DNA from: Agapetus fuscipes
Taxonomy: Eukaryota; Arthropoda; Insecta; Trichoptera; Glossosomatidae
DNA: 64,000 nucleotides
Reading direction: 5' to 3'
Assembly (NCBI GenBank): GCA_951799405.1
Contig: OX637353.1
Span: forward strand, 6,758,001-6,822,000
Shown one piece after another: positions 43,974 to 54,136 of this stretch. The notes under the pieces were generated by a model, which was given only the letters and a program-made list of their open reading frames with translations, ran no database searches and was not told where the DNA came from. Position 1 is the first letter of the stretch, and every line of letters begins with the position of its first letter. A program made the translations under genes and the position numbers.

Positions 43974-44394
43974 ATATTTTGTAAACCAGTTTCCAGTTTG
44001 CATAAGGCACATAGATCAAGTACACACACAAACATTGCTCATGTGAAATACCTCTGATGGACATAAGACAAACAAGCACTAAGGAGACGTACTGTTAAGT
44101 TTTTGTAATCACATTAAAAGGATATAAAAACGGGTATTCATGTATTTTTTTAAAGTAATCATTGGCAATTTACCATAAAAACATGTTTGTCTGTATTCAT
44201 TTTATTGCTTGCTATTTATGGAGCATTAGATTTACAATATTATAAACCGTACCTACATTCCATTTAAAATGCGGTTTGTTTCTGTAATTTTGCATTATTA
44301 ATCATAATATTTGTCGTATATTTATGAAGATACATACCACAAATAAAATAAGTAAGAAACATTAAAGAAAAGATGGCTAGTTATAACTTTATAT

Positions 44395-44595
44395 AATCGG
44401 AACTAAGCTGCTTATATAGTGCAAATTCTAACCAAAGGTGTAGCATGTAGCGTGTGGAGCCTTTTTTTCTCATTTAAAGGCTCATTTTTATTTCTTGTGA
44501 AATGTGAAGGCTGAGTAAGCTTTGGTGACGATCGAACTCTCGACCTCTGTCATGATACGCAAGCTTTCTTAGAAATGAGCTATTAACCGGAAAAA
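44395..44595 (-). mobile_element. SINE-A, eroded
   Basis: AACTAAGCTGCTTATATAGT, GTGAAGGCTGAGTAAGCTTT and a reversed head with GATCGAACTCTCGACC and AATGAGCTATTAACCGG. Confidence 0.7.
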
Positions 44596-44649
44596 TGACC
44601 GATCTTACCAAATTACGATAAATTATCATTATTCACATATTTATTAGGA

Positions 44650-44885
44650 CTCCTTGACTTATAAGATGGGCTAACCACCCATACTGTAAAATATGGTTCA
44701 CTTTTCCAATGTCAGCCCAGTTACAGGGAAAATCGGCAAAAGTTGCAAGATTTATGTTCATTTGAGGTTTGGGTTTAAATTTGTAAGTATACATGCAGCA
44801 TTTGTAAGCGCGAACTTACACGTGTCTGTTTGCGGGCATGTATTTAATACTCGGCGGGCATACTTCAAACGTCTAATTGACTATA
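44650..44885 (+). repeat. Rep-A dispersed repeat
   Basis: CTCCTTGACTTATAAGATGG, ACCCATACTGTAAAATATGG, TTCATTTGAGGTTTGGG and GTAAGCGCGAACTTACACGT, lost near its 3' end. Confidence 0.75.
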
Positions 44886-44971
44886 GTCTTCAACAATCAA
44901 CGACAATAATCAAGCATGGAGGCACCTTTGCAATGACAGAAGTAACAATATGGCGCTTTAAGAATCATCAA

Positions 44972-45160
44972 TATCATCATCAATAGCGAAAAAAGAACAA
45001 GAGGAAGGCCTCTTACGCGATGGTCAGATGATATCAAAAGAGTTGCTGGTGACTGGATGCAGAGAGCCCAGGACAGAGACGCCTGGAGAGATATGGGGGA
45101 GGCCTATGTCCAGCAGTGGATAAGAAGTGGCTGAATAAGAAGAATAAGAAGCGAAACATG
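44972..45160 (+). mobile_element. LINE 3' fragment
   Basis: Encodes RGRPLTRWSDDIKRVAGDWM, QRAQDRDAWRDMGEAYVQQW and a stop at a GAATAAGAAGAATAAGAAG tail. Same family as the insertion at 42,708-42,832. 5'-truncated. Confidence 0.8.
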
Positions 45161-45789
45161 TAGTTTTGAAGTCACAAATTTCCCCCAATTTAAGAAAAAT
45201 CTATTTTTATTTTCTTCGTTGGTCATTGGTCAATAAGTATGCCAATTTTTATTTTTTATTATTCTTGTGGTGCTTTTTATTTCTGTAAAAGATCGGATAA
45301 TTTTATAAAAACACATACTTAAGTTTCTGCCATTGAAAGAAATTTAGTACTTTGCCAAACAATTGGGGTTCATTCTTTAGCCGCAATGTGCAAGAGGCAT
45401 CCCTGAGTCCTTCACTTGATTTTTCCTTGTTTATGAGTAAAGGCATTAGATGATGTTTTTAATTAAAACTACGACTAGTAGGTACTTATTGCTCATATTA
45501 ATGTAATGATTACTATGTGCATATATGATAATATGTATGAATGAAAAAATTAGCATGATCAATGAAATTGATTGTATACCTGCGACAGCAATTTGACTCG
45601 TTATAGGGCGGGCAATGTTGGTATTTAACATAACCAGAATACCGGTTATGTATTTGAGATCTTTCCCGGGAATTTTTCAGTCGAAACGATAAAAAATTTT
45701 ATTCAAAAGAATTGAATCAAATTATTATGCAATATAAAATGTTGCGTGTAAGATTTCAATGTATCCAGTAAAAAGTGTTACAATAATTT

Positions 45790-45935
45790 TCTTGGTTTTT
45801 CTTTTGTTTTTGCTGTAATGTTTCATATTTTTTTATTCTTGTATTTTATTGTTTTTTTTTGTAGTTTTGTATACACTCCCTTAATATGTACTTTTTTTGT
45901 AAAAGGCTTATGTCGTTAAAAAATAAATATATATA
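45790..45935 (+). mobile_element. Solo 3' UTR of the 23-27 kb LINE family
   Basis: TGCTGTAATGTTTCATATTT, TCTTGTATTTTATTG, TAGTTTTGTATACACTCCCT and GTAAAAGGCTTATGTCGTTA parallel 26,905-27,066 of the complete LINE. Extreme 5' truncation. Confidence 0.8.
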
Positions 45936-45939
45936 TAAA

Positions 45940-46214
45940 TATTTAAAAATATAAATGGTAAAACATTGTTTTAATTCACTTTATTTTATTTGTTTATGCT
46001 CATTTATATTTTTAAATATTTATAAAAATGGACTTTCACTGTGTTAACAGATCAACACTAAAAAGTATATATATATATTTTTTTAAATAATTTTTTTTTT
46101 TCTTTAACGTAGTATAATTTTCACAATAATATTTTATATCTCGAGCACTTTCGACCATCAATATTCAGGTCATTATCAAGAGTACGTTAAAGAAAAAATA
46201 ATTTTATTTAAAAA
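45940..46214. mobile_element. Penelope-like termini, inverted pairs
   Basis: Inverted segments around 45,940-46,025 (ATAAATATTTAAAAATATAA and its reverse) and 46,078-46,112 with 46,183-46,214 (TTCTTTAACGTA / TACGTTAAAGAA). ATGGACTTTCACTGTGTTAA at 46,027 is the same end as at 1-22 and 61,168. A degenerate hammerhead-like motif reads on the minus strand at about 46,145-46,185 (GGTCGAAAGTGCTCGAG). Confidence 0.55.
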
Positions 46215-46219
46215 AAAAA

Positions 46220-48084
46220 TGAATTTTCACTGTGTGAATACACAAACCCTACAAAATCTAATATATATATTTTTTAAATATCCCTACAATCTTTAAATAA
46301 TGAGCCAATGTTAGATACTTAATTAAAAATGTTAACCGGTTAAAATGCTTAAAATAACTTTCATTTGACTCAAGTTACTAACAATTATGTATGTTGAACC
46401 CTATTTTTAGTAAAACCTTTCGTTGTGAAAAATAAATTCACCTTGAAAAACAAGGACTAAAATCTTCAAGAAAAATAATAATTGCTCTCTCTTCTCTCCT
46501 TTATACGGCAAGATTATTTATGTATTCATTGATTGAGGATGGTATGAATTTTTTTGTTTTCAGAAAACCGGAATTGGTATAATTATTATAAGTTTGTACA
46601 TCTCTGGCTTAGGCGCAGCCGCTAGGTATAAAATTGTGCATCCTGGCATGTCATTCTATTTTCAAATTGGCAGCGCACGCGCAAGTTCGATTGCCATTAT
46701 TAAATACAGAAGCACGTGTTCTTTATCGCCCATTTGTACCCACCAAACAACTATTGTTTGAATTCAAATTTCGAATACAAAATAAAAATAAAAATTTCAA
46801 ATACCCGCAATCCTGTAACAAGAAAGCTAATAAAGTTGCCATCACGACTCACGAGTGTTGCACTAATAATTGTTTGGAAAAAATGGAACAATACTTTTTT
46901 GTAAATATAATTTTTGGTTTATTATCTAACAGTATTGTTTCTATGTCATACAGCACATTGATCTACATTTAAAAAAAAACAAATTAAAGAGTGATTTTCT
47001 AAAATAGAGTTCATTTCCCTTCGATCAATCACAGACAATCTTGTAACGTCTTGTCTGAATAAACCAAGATTTGGCTTAAAATGATTTTTTATCACTTAAT
47101 ACAATTATAATTAATGATGTGATTGTGCTAAAGCCATTTGTTAATGATTTTTAATCACCATTTCTTAATTTATCGATTGGTTTTCCTGTCGAATTGTTTT
47201 TTTTTTTAACAAAATTCCAGCAAACGCGATAAAATCTTTCTTAATCACATAATTAGAAAAAAAATATATAAGCTGTGACTGATTATTTTTTTACTATAAA
47301 AAAATACTCCGATATTATTGAACAAAATTTATTAAATGTAACTTACATTTTTGAAAACAAAGGAATGACATGAATCTGATTTTACTATGTATATCCATTT
47401 TATAGCTATTTTTCTCATGCTTCATAAAACAACAATAAAATCAATTAAAAGTTAAGCCAAAAACAATGAAGAAAAATAATATGCTTTCAATCAATGTTTT
47501 TTCTTTTTATTGACCGGCTTTATTAAAAATGTCAAAGGTGACGGTCGTTACTTCCGAGCCCGCCATTTTGAGTATTCCATTTTCAAATTTAAATTTCGAA
47601 GTGGAATTTTATGCTCCCCGTTTTGTTTTCTTTTTTTCGAATAAATTCCATTTTCAATTACCATCTCTCGCCGACAGAGGCGCCATCGATAAATTTTCCC
47701 TCTACTCGAAAATGATCTTTCACCTTAATGTCATTATTTGAGGTTTTACGTTCGAAATGAGACGCACTTTGACGTTTTTTTTTCTCCTCGCACGATTCCG
47801 ATCCAAACAAATTGAGAAAGTCTTTGAGAAATCAAACAAAAACTGAGAAGGCCGAAAGTTCAAAGATATTATTTTGACAAAGAAAAAACTGCCTTAAATA
47901 AAAACATTGAATTTCTGAACACTGGATGAAAAGCTTTGCTACTGAAAGGTTACACACAAAAAAAAACAATGTTCTAAAACATCTGGAATGACTGTCTTTA
48001 ATTTTAACACAGGCTCTTGGGGACAATTTTATAAACATTCGTATCCATCAAGTTTACTTATATTCGAATAAAAAAAACCTTGAA
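46220..48084. other. AT-rich stretch, no gene recognised
   Basis: GC-richer islands at 46,620-46,750 and 47,540-47,700 (with GCCGACAGAGGCGCCATCGA) have no exon that I can defend. Confidence 0.35.
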
Positions 48085-48250
48085 AATGCAACTAAGCTAC
48101 ACATAATAGTGTAACTTCTTGCCTGCGTTATCACCGAAGGGGTCGCATGTGGCGATTTGGGACCTATTTATTTTTACGGGTAAGGGGGCTGGCTTTACAC
48201 GAACCACTTTTAGTTGAAGTGGGGGTTTCCCAGCTCCCGGGGGAAATATG
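48085..48250 (-). mobile_element. SINE-A, head missing
   Basis: AATGCAACTAAGCTACACAT, CCGAAGGGGTCGCATGTGGC and GTGGGGGTTTCCCAGCTCCC, truncated before the tRNA-like head. Confidence 0.8.
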
Positions 48251-49530
48251 GCAAAATATCTATTAAAAAAAAAAAAAAGATTAATATTATTTGTATCTTT
48301 TTTCTAAGAAGCATTTACCAAAATATATAAATATCATCAACATGGCCTAAAAGGCTGATTTGATTTCTAAATTAGTCAGATCAGACGAAAAATCTTATTT
48401 CTATTTTTTCTATTTAAACTAAAAAGTTCAAAATACTTTGTCTCAATCTTCTCAGATTTAGAAATCACAAACAGTATATAATGTTAAAGGCTCATACATA
48501 TACTTTTAAAAGTATTTTTGTGTACTCTTTCCATAAGCGATCTTTTACTCTTCACAAATTTTCACAAAAGTCGGTTCCACATTTCACACCGAAGCACATT
48601 TTACACCCTAAAAGAAAAGTGTGCTCTTTTATTTTTTAAAGCTGAGAGAATGAGCACCTGCAGAGAAATGAAAATCGAAAAATGAACTTTTAGAACTGTT
48701 ACGTTTATCTCTTTTCACTAGGGATTTGTCGCAGTGATTAATGGCTTAGTGGTTAGTGAAAATATCGTCCGAGCCACGAGTTTTAATCCTAACGACGTCA
48801 GAAGTATTTCATTAATGAAATAAATGTATTTTTGAGATAATTATGCAGTTGTTTCATAATATTTTGTTCGTAAAATTACATTACAAATTAAGCTGGTTGA
48901 TAGCCACAAAATATTTTTAGATTCCAATCAATGCGATACTTATTGCTTAACCGGTCACCAAAGGTCCATCCAGCCGTACAGAAAATGGGTCTTGCTGTAA
49001 TTTGAACAGGAAAGATAATGTGGATTATCTGATTTACGTATATGCAACCAAATTTTTGATTTGTTGGGAGAAATCCCACTGAATTTTGATTTTTGTCTGA
49101 TTGGAGTTTGAGACAACAGGCCCATAGTATAATAACAGTTTGCTAATCTTAAAAAAAAAGAATTAAATGTTGGTCAAATTGTTGCACGGCTACAAGTTTA
49201 TGTAGAATTTTCACTGAAATGTTGTAGGGAGGTAATTCTTCGTTGTTGTACGTTGAACAAAAACACGAGGGTAAATTGTTTCACAAATGACCTCTTTATA
49301 GAGCTAGACAAAACAATGTTAATGCAATTTTAATGATAATGGGAGAGGCTTGCTTAAGTAGACACTGATGACTTTATTCAGATTTATGCTTCACAGTACA
49401 ACTTTGGGGTTGTTTCATTAGAAAGCTTTTCATGAAACTTTCTGAAATATAAAAAGAAAATAGTGTTTGATTACACTCATTTTTTAATTATTAGTAAATC
49501 TTACCGATACTGAGTGCTTGGCGCTAAAGC
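48251..49530. other. AT-rich stretch with a SINE-B scrap at 48,945-48,997
   Basis: ACCGGTCACCAAAGGTCCAT and AAATGGGTCTTGCTG at 48,952-48,995 are from SINE-B. A tRNA-like GGCTTAGTGGTTAGTG with GAGTTTTAATCC lies at 48,743-48,790. Nothing else recognised. Confidence 0.5.
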
Positions 49531-50075
49531 AAGGTCAAGTCATGGTGTATGTTTGAAATATAAATGCGCCTTAAAGTTTTAGAATTTGATCGTTTTCGAA
49601 TTTGGTTTTCTTTTCGTTCACACAAGAGACATTCAACGATTAAGCTACTTACAGCCAAATTATAAATCATCATCATCATCATGAGGCTGACCACCAATAC
49701 TGTAAAGAAAATGGTTCACTTTGCCAATGTCACCCCTGTTTCAGGGAAGGTCGGCAAGAGCTGCAGGGCTTATGTTCATTTGAGATTCGGATTTTTATAT
49801 TGTTAGTCCACATGCGGCATGTGTAAGCGCGAACTTATACGTGTCTGCTTATGGGAATGCATTTAATACGAATCTTAAATGTCATATATCTTTGCAACTT
49901 AGATTATAGATAATAGATCAAGGTCACGGTCCTGACATATGATTGAAACAAAAATGTGCCGCGCCGTAATTTTTTTACCTAAATCAATTTCGATCGTTTT
50001 CGAACTTAGGCTTCCTTTTCATTCACAAAAGAGGCATTGAAAGATTGAGCTATCTACAGTAAAGTTATAAATCTG
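49531..50075. repeat. Direct duplication flanking a Rep-A copy
   Basis: 49,531-49,670 and 49,920-50,060 are diverged direct copies (AAGGTCA, ATTTGATCGTTTTCGAA / TTTCGATCGTTTTCGAA, GAGACATTCAACGATTAAGC / GAGGCATTGAAAGATTGAGC). On the minus strand they have tRNA-like TAGCTCAATC and GTTCGAAAACG boxes, so they may be SINEs. Rep-A (plus, 49,682-49,905) sits between them. Confidence 0.55.
49682..49905 (+). repeat. Rep-A dispersed repeat
   Basis: GAGGCTGACCACCAATACTG, CACCCCTGTTTCAGGGAAGG, CATGCGGCATGTGTAAGCGC and TTTGCAACTTAGATTATAG, nearly complete, preceded by ATC repeats. Confidence 0.85.
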
Positions 50076-50089
50076 ATGATGATCAACAT

Positions 50090-50240
50090 TGGTGCTTTAA
50101 CCGTTTGTAGTTTTTGATCTCCTCGAAGAGTTGCTTCCACCTTGTCCTCTCCATCACCTCTCATTCAATTGCTCGCAAGTATCTTTCACCGCGTCACTCC
50201 ACCTCAGCTTTGGCCTCCCGACACTTTTTCTGGCACTGGG
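50090..50240 (-). mobile_element. LINE C-terminal fragment
   Basis: The minus strand encodes SRKSVGRPKLRWSDAVKDTC and a downstream KVEATLRGDQKLQT, a GRPxxRW-type LINE ORF2 end. Confidence 0.6.
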
Positions 50241-51839
50241 TTTTGTCACAATCATAACGGCTACTCATATTTTTTTGCTACGCCAATAATCAATGTTTAA
50301 TCAGTTCTTACTTGAAATTAAAACATGAGTATTATTAAATAGAGTAGGTCGATCAGATTGTGGGCCATGAAAAATTATTGTTTGACTGTAGCATTATTGA
50401 AAACCCTCAAAGCGAGAAGCCGCTAAAAATAGAACCTATTTTCGAATATAGAAGCATTCAACAACCGCTAATAATCGATAGAATGGCATGAATGTATACC
50501 AGAAAAAGTATATGAAAAAACCATTTCTCTTTAGATTTCTCCCTCATATGTCCCGAGGGAGAGAGAAAAGAAAAAACCCCACACATTTTGACACTCGGGT
50601 AGGTTTTTTTTTTTCATTTGAGGGGATCTCCCGTCGGTGATTCGATTCGAGAATAACGTAATATTTTCTTGATACCAAAAAACTCGATGTTTTCCTTTTG
50701 TTTCTGTGTACTTACGCAATCTCGTGGTATTTTATATCAGACCAACATGGTCGTTTGTAAAATTTATTTTTATGAAAAAGGAATTCATATAAAAACGGAT
50801 ATGAAAGCTGCCTTCTTTGCTCAAATGCTTTTTTGAAAACTTTATACATGATTTTAATTGGAAAAAAACTGTTCACTAATAAAAGGATTAAATTGAAGTA
50901 CTTATTTGTTGAAATTTCAAGAGAAATCAGTTTTGGTCCGAATTTACAAAAAGAAAGAAATACGACTCGTCCGTGTCTTCCTTGTCTTCTCTACTCACTA
51001 AAATGACAGAATTTTAAGAATAATTTCTTTTATGATTATTCTTCACTTGATAACATCTCGGAAGGTTTTATTTTCTTTAATGAATAAACTATTTTTTGCA
51101 ACAAGAAACCATAAGTGAACCCTTTTTTTATTCCGAAAATAAATTATTTTGAAAATGAACCAAAGAGAAAATTTCTAAAAAAATGGGAGGTATAAAAGGA
51201 GTTCCTATGCATGGATTAGTCAAAATGGCGATACAGTCAAAATTACAAAAACCAACAAAAAATTTATTGCTCTCTAAAAATCGTACAAAAAAGAAAAATG
51301 GACAAAAAGTGAATACTTGTATTGATTAGTCTACTTACAAAATAAAATCGACCAACACGTGTAAAATGTACCAACGAATAAAGTTGATATTGGTTATTAG
51401 TTGTCGATAGTCATTTTCTTGTCACACAACTTGTGCGTCCCAATGATATTAATGTCCCAACTTGCTTTATTCAATTTGTCTTTCCGTATAAACGAAAAAA
51501 AAGAAAGAAAGTGGCATTCCGTGTGTCCGGAAAAGATGGCAGATATGAAAGAAATGAATCATTGAGTTAACAGACATACTTTTATTGGTCAATTACACAA
51601 AGATAAAATATCGTAATCTACAAGTTCTCCTTTCTGATGATAAAATATCTTTTTTGTTATGATTGAGGCAATAAAATAAACAATGTTTGTAGATGATTTA
51701 TCATAACAAAATGCTTTTTTTATGAAGACTATTCATAGTAAATTGTAGGTTTCTTTTATGTCCCAGCTTTGTAGGTACAACTTTTTATACGTTTCAAGAT
51801 TTATTTATTTATTTATGTGTATTTATTTATAGCTTTTTA
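50241..51839. other. AT-rich stretch, no gene recognised
   Basis: A short palindrome (TCTCCCTCATATGTCCCGAG and GGGAGAGA) at about 50,537-50,567. No domain-bearing frame. Confidence 0.35.
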
Positions 51840-51842
51840 CGC

Positions 51843-51952
51843 CGATTTCCATCTATCCTTACAGAAAATGGGTTCGTTAAGGAATCAGTACCTTCTAAAG
51901 CAATAACCAATTTCGAACAGGGCTCTTGAGGTGTTATTCAAACAAAAAATCA
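51843..51952 (+). mobile_element. SINE-B tail fragment
   Basis: TTCCATCTATCCTTACAGAA, AATGGGTTCG and CAGGGCTCTTGAGGTGTTAT match the 3' part of the SINE-B copy at 31,935-32,135. Confidence 0.6.
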
Positions 51953-52014
51953 CTCAGCCAATAAGTCAACCTATTACTATAATGAATGATTCCTGAATTG
52001 AATAAACGAATTCC

Positions 52015-52252
52015 TTGACTTCTGGATTGGTATGAGGCTGACCCGTCATACTGTACAAAATGGTTCACTTCGCCAATGTCACCCCTGTTTAAGGGAAGGT
52101 CGGCAAAAGTTGCAGGGTGTATGTTCATTCGAGTTTGAATTTTAATTTCTAAGTACGCATGAAGCATTTGTAAGTATAAACACATGTCTATTTGTGGGCA
52201 TGCATTTAATATGAATTTAAAATTTTAATCTGTATTTGCAACTTAGATTATA
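52015..52252 (+). repeat. Rep-A dispersed repeat
   Basis: TCCTTGACTTCTGGATTGGT, CACCCCTGTTTAAGGGAAGG, GGGCATGCATTTAATATGAA and TTTGCAACTTAGATTATACA. Confidence 0.82.
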
Positions 52253-52492
52253 CATTATAATGAGATGTTGCATCGCATTCACTGTCATCACCATTTTAAC
52301 ACCAGCCACTTCAAAGTGTTAAAATTAAGAATAATACCACAGAAGTATATGTATAGTGCCTCTTCCATTACATAACAAAATAATATATTTGTATTATATT
52401 TTGTATTTTTGTGTATTAACACTGTGAAAATTCATATTCAATAATTTATTTAGTGTAAGGATTTAAATCAAACACTGTTTTATATTTTTTTT

Positions 52493-52530
52493 ATGTGACG
52501 ATGATCTAAGATCGAAAACGTTAGTAACAT
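52493..52530 (+). ncRNA. Hammerhead-like motif, degenerate
   Basis: GATGATCTAAGATCGAAAAC with AACGTT and a flanking ATGTGAC / GTAACAT stem I. The C3-U4 part of the core is lost. Confidence 0.3.
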
Positions 52531-52700
52531 TAAAGAATAAATAATTATAAAAGTAAATATATAAAACAGTTTTTATATATTTACTTTTATAAAACATTAT
52601 ATCGAAAACATTTTTTTTTTATATTCTTGTATTTATTAATTTAATTCATTTTACCTATTTGACTTACCTACTGACTATTTTAAAAACTCTGTAAAAAATT

Positions 52701-52745
52701 TTACTACCTGAAGATGACTATATTGGTCGAAAACGTGTGTAATAT
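52701..52745 (+). ncRNA. Hammerhead-like motif
   Basis: CTGAAGA core, stem II GAC/GGTC around TATATT, GAA, then AACGTG where others have AACGTT. Stem I TTACTAC / GTAATA pairs with one mismatch. Confidence 0.4.
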
Positions 52746-53379
52746 TTAAAATATTTAAAAATTGATAATTTTAAATAAATTAGAGATTTGTGGAAATAAA
52801 AACAGTGTTTTGAAACCTAAAAAGTGTTATTTAATTGAATAACAATAAAAAAATATGAATTTTCACAGTGTTAATACACAAACCATAAAAAAGATATAAA
52901 ACAGTGTTTGATTTAAATTTAATATATTTGTGATTCTTATTTATACAAGCATACATATGGAAGCGATTAAGGTCACATTGCTTTTAAGTCACATTGCTTT
53001 TAAGTCACATCGATATCTGATTTTAGCACATCGATTCCCGGTTTTCTTCAAAGCTTATTTGGATTCACCCCCATACGAGTTCTTACTTAATGAACCGATC
53101 TAAAATTTGCTTTCAAACGTTCCTTACAACGAAAATCCAGCCAAGAATCTTTCATACAACTCTGGATAAACTTTCCTGGGAAATCAACGTACCGAGGATT
53201 AAAACCTTTTATCTTACGAGTCCGCAATCGCTTCATATCATCGATTTAGAGCTATTTTATATTCCATATCGAAGTTTTATAATTTGAAGAGTCATTCCAA
53301 AGCGTACAAAATATATATATCCTTCAATTTTTTTTTCAAATGCGTATAATTTTATCAATTTAATTATTGTGAAAAGTCC

Positions 53380-53660
53380 GATCAATAGCTCAGTTGGTTG
53401 AATGCTAGCATTCCATGCCAAGAGCAAGGGTTCGATTCCCACCGTGAATGTCAGAAATGATTTACCATTTCGGTGTTTATAAAAAGTTGTACTCAGCCTT
53501 CACAAGAAATGACCCAATTTAACTGAAGTGGTTGGCGTGAGGTCGGCCCTCTTACCCGTAAAAACAAATAAGTCTCGAATTGGCACATGGGACGAGGCCT
53601 ATTTATATAACGCGTGCAAGAAATTACACTATATGTATAGCTTAGTTGCGTACTTTATAC
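53380..53660 (+). mobile_element. SINE-A, full head and tail
   Basis: CCGATCAATAGCTCAGTTGG (A box), AGGGTTCGATTCCCACCG (B box), TTTACCATTTCGGTGTTTAT, CTCAGCCTTCACAAGAAATG and the tail TTACACTATATGTATAGC then TTAGTTGCG. The hairpin-forming middle is partly deleted. Confidence 0.85.
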
Positions 53661-53924
53661 GGCAGCTTTTCACTTGTAGTTTTATTTTTTTTCCTAATTT
53701 AAAGGTACAAAATGAAGAAGGAAAAGCATTAATGCAACAATAAAAAATATTAATTCACCTAGGTTTCAGAATCATTAAAAAAGTCAAATCTCCAAGCGTG
53801 CGTGTTGAAAATTTGCTGATTTTTCTGAAACAGAGATGCCATAGACAAAATAATCCTGGTACACATTATTTGTTGTCAAACCTTGTTGTAATAAAAACGG
53901 TGAGCTCAAATTGATTTAATAATC

Positions 53925-54085
53925 ATACCTGATGATGACCTACTAGGTCGAAAACGCGTTTGTAATTTGTTTTAAAGATTTTAATCTTTCTAAATAAATT
54001 TTAGGGAAAATAAACAGTGTTTTCTTTGAATTCCTTCAAGAATTATAAATTAAACAATATGAATTTTCACAGTGTTAATACACAA
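53925..54085 (+). mobile_element. Penelope-like terminus with hammerhead-like motif
   Basis: At 53,929-53,961: CTGATGA core, extra U, stem II GACC/GGTC around TACTA, GAA, then the palindrome AACGCGTT and T as H17. Stem I is weak, with three pairs. The terminus ends ATTTTCACAGTGTTAATACA CAAAC at 54,063, where the LINE tail begins. Confidence 0.55.
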
Positions 54086-54136
54086 ACTGTAACTGTAACT
54101 GTAACTGTAACTGTAACTGTAACTGTAACTGTAACT
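54084..54136 (-). repeat. (TTACAG)n tail of an RTE-like LINE
   Basis: About eight copies of CTGTAA on plus (TTACAG on the LINE's strand), directly after the last element base (54,137). Confidence 0.9.

Larger units (their letters stand above)
42686..44092. mobile_element. MITE family D, copy 2, carrying nested insertions
   Basis: MITE-D sequence survives in three pieces: 42,686-42,707, 42,833-42,963 (GGCTTATCTAGC, AATTGTCTTAAGATC, ACAATCTGAGCTAAG) and 43,974-44,092 (CAGTTTCCAGTTTGCATAAG, ACATTGCTCATGTGAAATAC, AGACAAACAAGCACTAAGGA). Reassembled, these run parallel to the uninterrupted copy at 61,712-61,970. Confidence 0.8.
52405..52925. mobile_element. Mirrored Penelope-like termini
   Basis: TGTATTAACACTGTGAAAAT (52,412) returns inverted as ATTTTCACAGTGTTAATACA (52,858). 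AAATCAAACACTGTTTTATA (52,464) returns inverted at about 52,893-52,920. Between them lie a palindrome (52,538-52,600, TAAAAGTAAATATATAAAA) and two hammerhead-like motifs in the plus direction. No coding sequence. Confidence 0.65.

Noticed and set aside
53385..53452. Possible tRNA gene with clear A and B boxes
   Set aside because: Followed by the SINE-A body and tail found in other copies.
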